This document shows, piece after piece, positions 21,292-26,285 of a stretch of DNA of 26,285 nucleotides. Below the pieces are notes generated by a model. That model was not told the DNA's origin. It worked only from the letters and a program-made list of their open reading frames with translations, and did not search any database. The position numbers and the translations under genes are program-made. Every line of letters starts with the position of its first letter. The stretch's first letter is position 1. Source of the stretch: DASWTL01 sp036405495 (GTDB lineage Bacteria > Bacteroidota > Bacteroidia > Sphingobacteriales > Sphingobacteriaceae); NCBI GenBank assembly GCA_036405495.1, contig DASWXL010000148.1, forward strand, positions 1-26,285. Reading direction: 5' to 3'.

Positions 21292-22695
21292 TTAAATATG
21301 GATCGCCCGGTTTTCGGTCGCAGCCAGTGCCGCTTCTTTAAATGCTTCTGTAAACGTTGGGTGAGCATGACAAATACGGCCTATATCTTCGGCTGATGCC
21401 CGGAACTCCATGGCCATTACCGCTTCCGCGATCATATCAGCGGCACGCGGGCCGATCATGTGAACGCCAAGAACTTCATCAGTCTCCGCATCGGCAAGAA
21501 CTTTTATCAGGCCATCCACATCCATGCTGGCGCGCGCCCGGCCGCTGGCCTTGAACGGAAAAGAACCCGATTTATATTTTTTTCCCTGCTCTTTAAGCTG
21601 CTCTTCAGTTAATCCTACGCTGGCCACTTCCGGCCAGGTATATACTACACCCGGTATAAGATTATAATTGATGTGCGGCTTCTGTCCGGCAATCGTCTCC
21701 GCAACAAAAACACCTTCTTCCTCGGCTTTATGAGCCAGCATTGCGCCGGTGATCACATCTCCGATAGCATAAATACCTTTAACCGGCGTCTCCAAATGTT
21801 CATTTACAGGAATTTTACGGCCCCGCTCTTCCAGCTTGATGCCGATATTTTCGAGTCCTAAGCCTTCGGTATATGCAGTTCGTCCAACGGCTACAATACA
21901 GTAATCGCCCTCGACACTTACCTTCTCACCTTTAGAATTATCCGCCGTTACGGTCACTGTTTTTCCCTTCACGGTTGCCCCGGTTACCTTATGACCGAAT
22001 AAAAACTGAAAGCCTAATTTGGTGAGCGACTTTTGCAGTTCTTTTCCGAGAGTTTTATCCATCGTGCTGATGATCGCATCTGTATACTCCACTACCGTTA
22101 CTTTAGCCCCTAATCTGGCATAAACCGAACCCAGCTCCAGGCCGATCACTCCACCGCCGATAACGATAAGATGCTTTGGAACTTCAGTAAGGTTCAAGGC
22201 TTCGGTAGAAGTAATGATCCGCTTTTTATCAACCGGAAGAAACGGCAGCGCTGTAGGTTTCGACCCCGTTGCAATGATCACGTTTTTAGTTGTAACGGTT
22301 TCTGCTGTACCGTCGGCCTTGGTAATACTAATCGTATTTTTATCCTGAAATGACCCTACGCCATTGTAGGTAGTAATCTTGTTCTTCTTCATCAGGAAAG
22401 AGATTCCCGAGGTATTTTCCTGAACAACGGTATTCTTACGCGCGATCATCTGAGCCAGATTGACTTTCAAACCGTCCAGATCAATCCCGTGTGTTTTGAA
22501 AGTATGGGAAGCGTTATGATAATGCTCTGAAGAATCGAGCAGTGCTTTGGACGGAATACATCCCACGTTTAAGCAGGTCCCACCCAGTGTACTATATTTT
22601 TCTATGATTGCTGTTTTAAGGCCAAGCTGAGCACAACGAATGGCGGCTACATAACCACCCGGACCGCTGCCTATCACTGTAACGTCGTATTGCAT
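21292..22695 (-). CDS. lpdA: Dihydrolipoyl dehydrogenase (E3)
   Basis: E3 reoxidises dihydrolipoamide in pyruvate, 2-oxoglutarate or branched-chain dehydrogenase complexes and the glycine cleavage system, passing electrons via FAD to NAD. The 467-residue length is standard. Seen are the FAD-binding GSGPGGY (9-15), redox disulfide Cys41-Cys46 in GGTCLNVGCIPSKALL, NAD-binding VIGGGVIGLELGSVYARLGA, YAIGDVITGAMLAHKAEEEG and the C-terminal HAHPTFTEAFKEA with the catalytic His-Glu pair. No E1 or E2 genes are nearby, so this copy may serve several complexes. It follows the GNAT-like gene by 48 nt on the same strand and ends with its own terminator. Confidence 0.97.
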   Translation of the reverse strand: MQYDVTVIGSGPGGYVAAIRCAQLGLKTAIIEKYSTLGGTCLNVGCIPSKALLDSSEHYHNASHTFKTHGIDLDGLKVNLAQMIARKNTVVQENTSGISFLMKKNKITTYNGVGSFQDKNTISITKADGTAETVTTKNVIIATGSKPTALPFLPVDKKRIITSTEALNLTEVPKHLIVIGGGVIGLELGSVYARLGAKVTVVEYTDAIISTMDKTLGKELQKSLTKLGFQFLFGHKVTGATVKGKTVTVTADNSKGEKVSVEGDYCIVAVGRTAYTEGLGLENIGIKLEERGRKIPVNEHLETPVKGIYAIGDVITGAMLAHKAEEEGVFVAETIAGQKPHINYNLIPGVVYTWPEVASVGLTEEQLKEQGKKYKSGSFPFKASGRARASMDVDGLIKVLADAETDEVLGVHMIGPRAADMIAEAVMAMEFRASAEDIGRICHAHPTFTEAFKEAALAATENRAIHI

Positions 22696-22743
22696 CTGAT
22701 TCAGAATTTTAGTGCGGCTAAGTTAAGTTATTTCAGACAAAGC

Positions 22744-23910
22744 TTAGAGTATCGGATGCCTTTTAAACTCTTTCGTTCGATCAAACAGATACCGGTATGT
22801 ATGATGAGTTTTATAGATCTTTCCGCCAATATGTTCGGCTACGTTCATCATTTTAGGGTTGAAGTCGCCGATCCAGTTCATCTGCAGGTTCTGATATTGA
22901 ACCCTCGGATTATTTTGTATAAAATTAGCCGCAGAAACGATCATCGCCGTTTCAACGCCTTTGCGCTGATGCTCCGGCACAATTCCGAATGCAATTCCAT
23001 ACATCGTCTTGCACCTGCCGGTCCACTTATTCCAAAGGAGCCGCAGCTTTCCCGAAAGATCTAATTTGCCGTTCACATCTTTCACAAACAACTGGTTCAA
23101 TTCCGGAATGGAAAGAAAAAAACCTACCGGTTCGTTCTTAAAATAGGCAAACCATGCAATATGTTCATCAATTACCGGCTTCAGTTTGCCGATGATCTGC
23201 CGCGCGTGCTGCTGGGCCATCTCACCTACTCCTTTATGCCGGGCCCATGCTTTATTATAGATCGTCCGGAAATCGTCGGTGTACTTGTCCAGTTTGCCCT
23301 TCGTGAGGTGTTCAAATGAGTAATCAGGATTGTTCATGATCGCTTCCGCCCTGGTCGAATAACGCGTCTCCAATTGCTCCTGTACATCACGGTAATAGGT
23401 AAACTGCTTGAAATAAACGTTAAACCCGTACTGTTCGAAAAGATCACGGTAGTACGGCGGGTTATAATTGCAGCAATAACACGGCGGATGAAATCCATCA
23501 ACCAGAAGCCCCCACCAACGGTCGCGGTCGCCAAAATTAATTGGTCCGTCCATCGCTTCCATTCCCTGCTCGCGCAACCAGTCCCTTGCCGTGTCGAACA
23601 ACCTGAAAGCAGCCATCTGATTGTTAATGCACTCAAAAAAACCCATACCGCCGGTAGGCTGGTCGAACGATTTTACCGTTTTTCGATTAATGAAGGCAGC
23701 AATCCTCCCTACCGGGTTTCCTTCATTACCCATCAGGATCCAGCGCTTGCAGGAGCCATGCCTGAAGAATTTATTTTTCGCAGGGTCAAAAACGCTCTCC
23801 ACGTCGGTATCCAACGGACGGATATAGTTCGGGTCACCATCATAGAAAGCAATGGGGAAATGAAGAAATTTTTGAGCTAAGGAGGGAGAATTTACTTCGA
23901 CTATCTGCAT
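22744..23910 (-). CDS. GNAT-like N-acetyltransferase-fold protein of unknown substrate
   Basis: This 388-residue cytosolic protein resembles a Bacteroidota family usually described as hypothetical or GNAT-like. The N-terminal part has FLHFPIAFYDGDPNYIRPLD and VGRIAAFINR, typical of a first acetyltransferase half-domain; the middle has GPINFGDRDRWWGLLVDGF and YNPPYYRDLFEQYGF; the C-terminal part has YGIAFGIVPEHQRKGVETAM, which fits the GNAT acetyl-CoA loop (Q/R-x-x-G pattern), then MNWIGDFNPKMMNVAEHIGG. Two GNAT folds in tandem are likely. Substrate is unknown. It is upstream of lpdA on the same strand and divergent from the CocE-like gene. Confidence 0.7.
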   Translation of the reverse strand: MQIVEVNSPSLAQKFLHFPIAFYDGDPNYIRPLDTDVESVFDPAKNKFFRHGSCKRWILMGNEGNPVGRIAAFINRKTVKSFDQPTGGMGFFECINNQMAAFRLFDTARDWLREQGMEAMDGPINFGDRDRWWGLLVDGFHPPCYCCNYNPPYYRDLFEQYGFNVYFKQFTYYRDVQEQLETRYSTRAEAIMNNPDYSFEHLTKGKLDKYTDDFRTIYNKAWARHKGVGEMAQQHARQIIGKLKPVIDEHIAWFAYFKNEPVGFFLSIPELNQLFVKDVNGKLDLSGKLRLLWNKWTGRCKTMYGIAFGIVPEHQRKGVETAMIVSAANFIQNNPRVQYQNLQMNWIGDFNPKMMNVAEHIGGKIYKTHHTYRYLFDRTKEFKRHPIL

Positions 23911-23989
23911 TTAATGTTATAACGCCTTTATTAACCAGGTTTAAATGATTGTGTTTTTCTAACTTAGAGCAATCAACTAAATCCTTATC

Positions 23990-25849
23990 ATGAAACAACT
24001 TTTACTGTTCTTTTTATGCCTGATTTTGGTTAGTTCTCACGCACAGACCGTAACTGATTCGGCTTTTGTACGTGACAATTATACCAAAATGGAGCGCTAC
24101 ATTCCTATGAGGGATGGGAAAAAGCTTTTTACATCGATCTATATTCCTAAAGATCGAACGAAGAAATATCCCATCATGCTTAATCGCACGCCGTACACTG
24201 TATCGCCTTACGGCGAGAAAAAATATAAGAAAAATTTAGGACCATCCATGCTTTTCGCCAGGGAAGGCTATATCTTCGTTTACCAGGATGTCCGCGGTAA
24301 ATGGATGAGCGAAGGCACCTTTGAAGACGTCCGACCGCACAATGCCGGTAAAAAGGTCAAAGCCGACATTGACGAGAGCAGCGACACCTATGACACGATC
24401 GACTGGCTCATAAAAAATCTGCCGGCAAATAACGGACGGGTGGGCATATACGGGATCTCTTACCCCGGATTTTACTCAACGGCATCATTGCCTGGCGCGC
24501 ATCCGGCGCTAAAGGCGGCTTCTCCGCAGGCACCGGTCACCGATTGGTTCATCGGCGATGACTTTCACCATAACGGCGCCTTCTTTTTAATGGATGCGTT
24601 CAACTTTTACTCAAGTTTCGGTGTGCCGCGGCCGAAGCCGATCACACCGGATCAAGGTCCAAAACCGTTTAAGCATTATACCTCGGACAACTACAAATTC
24701 TTTCTTGAACTGGGACCGTTAAAAAATGTGAAAGCGCGGTATTTCGGCGATTCCATCAAATTCTGGAATGATCTGATGAGCCACGGCAATTATGATGATT
24801 TCTGGAAAGCACGAAATATCCGGCCGCATCTCACCGATATAAAACCCGCAACGATGGTGGTCGGAGGCTTCTTTGACGCCGAAGATACCTTTGGTGCGCT
24901 GGCTACCTATCAGGCCATTGAAAAGCAGAATGCAAATAACAACAATATGCTCGTGATGGGCCCCTGGTTCCACGGTGGTTGGGCAAGGTCGACCGGCGAA
25001 CAGTTTGGCGACATCAATTTCGGACAGCCAACCAGCACCTGGTACCAGCAGCATGTCGAATTCCCATTTTTTCAGTATCATCTGAAAAGCAGACCCGCAC
25101 CTGAGCTGCCGGAAGCTCTGGTCTTTGAAACGGGCGCTAACGAATGGAAGCGGTTTGAAGCATGGCCACCAAAGAACGCCGTTTCAAAAAACCTGTACTT
25201 CCATGCTGATGGAAAACTTTCATTTCAAGCGCCAAAGGCATCCAATAGCTTTGATGAGTATGTTTCCGACCCAAACAAGCCCGTTCCTTATGAAGATGGC
25301 ATTCATTTACGCCGTACCCGTGAATACATGATCGGTGACCAGCGGTTCGCGTCCCGTCGCCCTGATGTAATGGTTTATCAAACCGATATTCTGGCAGACG
25401 ATATTACGCTTGCCGGACCAATAATTGCTGATTTAATGGTAGCGACTTCCGGAACAGATGCAGATTATGTGGTAAAGCTTATCGACGTGTACCCGGATGA
25501 TTATCGTAACGAAGATCCGAAAGGTACCGAACTCGGCGGTTATCAGATGCTGGTGAGAGGTGAAGTAATGCGCGGTAAGTTCCGTAACAGCTTTGAAAAG
25601 CCGGAACCTTTTATCCCAAATCAGATCACTGAAGTGAAATACAATATTCCTGATGTTGCCCATACCTTTAAAAAAGGACATCGGATCATGATACAGGTGC
25701 AAAATTCATGGTTTCCGCTGGTTGACCGAAACCCGCAGACATTTGTTGATATCTATACCGCTGATGAAAACGATTTTCAGAAAGCGACGCATCGAATATA
25801 TCATGACAACAAAAATCCGTCACACTTAAAACTTTCAGTAATTCAGTAA
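23990..25849 (+). CDS. Secreted CocE/NonD-family hydrolase (S15 type)
   Basis: This 619-residue protein starts with a signal peptide (MKQLLLFFLCLILVSSHAQ). It has the alpha/beta-hydrolase domain of the S15/CocE group: YIPMRDGKKLFTSIYIPKD, VYQDVRGKWMSEGTF, the nucleophile Ser157 in GIYGISYPGFYS, the acid loop GGFFDAEDTFG and the catalytic His in MVMGPWFHGGW. The C-terminal jelly-roll domain is present (ITLAGPIIADLMVATSGTDA, GYQMLVRGEVMRGKFRNSFE, FKKGHRIMIQVQNSWFP). Members act as X-Pro dipeptidyl peptidases, beta-lactam acylases or esterases; which one applies cannot be told. Its stop codon overlaps the start of an M1 peptidase gene, suggesting joint work on peptides outside the inner membrane. 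Confidence 0.88.
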   Translation: MKQLLLFFLCLILVSSHAQTVTDSAFVRDNYTKMERYIPMRDGKKLFTSIYIPKDRTKKYPIMLNRTPYTVSPYGEKKYKKNLGPSMLFAREGYIFVYQDVRGKWMSEGTFEDVRPHNAGKKVKADIDESSDTYDTIDWLIKNLPANNGRVGIYGISYPGFYSTASLPGAHPALKAASPQAPVTDWFIGDDFHHNGAFFLMDAFNFYSSFGVPRPKPITPDQGPKPFKHYTSDNYKFFLELGPLKNVKARYFGDSIKFWNDLMSHGNYDDFWKARNIRPHLTDIKPATMVVGGFFDAEDTFGALATYQAIEKQNANNNNMLVMGPWFHGGWARSTGEQFGDINFGQPTSTWYQQHVEFPFFQYHLKSRPAPELPEALVFETGANEWKRFEAWPPKNAVSKNLYFHADGKLSFQAPKASNSFDEYVSDPNKPVPYEDGIHLRRTREYMIGDQRFASRRPDVMVYQTDILADDITLAGPIIADLMVATSGTDADYVVKLIDVYPDDYRNEDPKGTELGGYQMLVRGEVMRGKFRNSFEKPEPFIPNQITEVKYNIPDVAHTFKKGHRIMIQVQNSWFPLVDRNPQTFVDIYTADENDFQKATHRIYHDNKNPSHLKLSVIQ

Positions 25850-26285
25850 TGAAGTTCATTAAACCGCTACTCGTCCTGGCTTTATTGTACGCCTTCAAGA
25901 CATCAAACGGCCAGCTCACGCAGCCGAAGGACAAGTTTACCAGAGCCGATACGCTTCGCGGCATGCTCACGCCTCCGCGAACTTCCTATGATATCAATTA
26001 TTACCACCTGGATGTAAAAGTAGATATTGAGAACCGCTACATAAGCGGTTCTAACCTGTTCAGATTCACGGCAAACCGTGATTTCAGGCGCCTTCAATTT
26101 GACTTGTTCGACAACATGAAAGTTGAGCGGATAACCTATAAGGGGAAGGAGCTTTCGTTCAAAAGGGAATTTAATGCCGTTTTTGTCGATTTCCCGGCAA
26201 CCATAAAGAAAGGCGCTAAAGACCAATTTACCGTTTACTACGGAGGAAACCCGGCGATCGCTAAAAATGCGCCGTGGGATGGTGG
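25849..26285 (+). CDS. Secreted M1-family aminopeptidase, N-terminal part (runs off window)
   Basis: From the ATG at 25849 the frame is open to the window end (145 codons). It begins with a signal peptide (MKFIKPLLVLALLYAFKTSN) and continues with RADTLRGMLTPPRTSYDINY, YHLDVKVDIENRYISGSNLF and RLQFDLFDNMKVERI, the N-terminal beta domain of Bacteroidota M1 zinc peptidases. The zinc site (HExxH) would lie beyond the window. The ATG overlaps the stop of the CocE-like gene in TAATG, indicating translational coupling. Truncation is due only to the window edge. Confidence 0.87.
   Translation, partial: MKFIKPLLVLALLYAFKTSNGQLTQPKDKFTRADTLRGMLTPPRTSYDINYYHLDVKVDIENRYISGSNLFRFTANRDFRRLQFDLFDNMKVERITYKGKELSFKREFNAVFVDFPATIKKGAKDQFTVYYGGNPAIAKNAPWDG

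Noticed and set aside
23374..23880. 168-residue plus-strand open frame antisense to the GNAT-like gene
   Set aside because: It mirrors the minus-strand gene, which has family-like motifs; the plus-strand product has none.
1..26285. CRISPR array, prophage, insertion sequence, integron or toxin-antitoxin locus
   Set aside because: No regularly spaced repeats, transposase, integrase, phage structural genes or small paired toxin-like genes were seen anywhere in the window.

Overview
The window looks like core chromosome from a member of the Bacteroidota, most likely Sphingobacteriaceae (Pedobacter/Mucilaginibacter type). Reasons: starts are preceded by A-rich rather than Shine-Dalgarno sequence; several upstream regions carry the Bacteroidota promoter form TTG-N20-TAnnTTTG; and the gene families (NamZ/DUF1343, DUF2723/GT117, the Pif1-like helicase with HRDC and HTH tails, L25 of the long CTC type) are typical of the phylum. 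I see no phage, IS, CRISPR, toxin-antitoxin or obvious island.

Layout. 1-3372 (minus): the str operon, rpsL-rpsG-fusA, followed by the first 27 codons of rpsJ; a promoter sits before rpsL and there is a stem-loop in each of the two larger gaps. 3656-7503 (plus): a secreted NamZ-like muramidase and a large SF1 helicase, separated by a terminator. 7538-10330 (minus): an ArsC/Spx-fold protein, pth, rplY, prs and tRNA-Gln. 10524-13679 (plus): a DUF2723/GT117 membrane glycosyltransferase, ending tail to tail with accA over one bidirectional terminator. 13757-15550 (minus): accA, a Spy/CpxP-like protein whose expected start codon appears to be lost, and two tRNA-Asn genes with their promoter. 15579-20416: a PfkB kinase (plus), a small cytochrome b5-like protein (minus), an ECF sigma factor (minus) followed by two copies of its terminator, murB (minus) and a CorC/HlyC-type membrane protein (plus). 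20418-23910 (minus): a DUF1905/YdeI protein, a gene-free stretch that looks like a structured RNA with its own terminator, lpdA, and a GNAT-like protein. 23990-26285 (plus): a secreted CocE/NonD hydrolase overlapping the start of a secreted M1 peptidase that runs off the window.

Functionally this is mostly housekeeping: translation (S12, S7, EF-G, S10, L25, peptidyl-tRNA hydrolase, tRNAs), PRPP synthesis, fatty acid initiation, wall precursor synthesis and 2-oxoacid dehydrogenase E3, plus exported wall, peptide and glycan enzymes. No clear new multi-gene system is visible. The parts most worth checking are non-coding: the candidate RNA at about 20944-21150, the duplicated covarying terminator after the sigma factor, and a promoter block (TTG-N20-box followed by CAGTCC) shared by rpsL, tRNA-Gln and tRNA-Asn.
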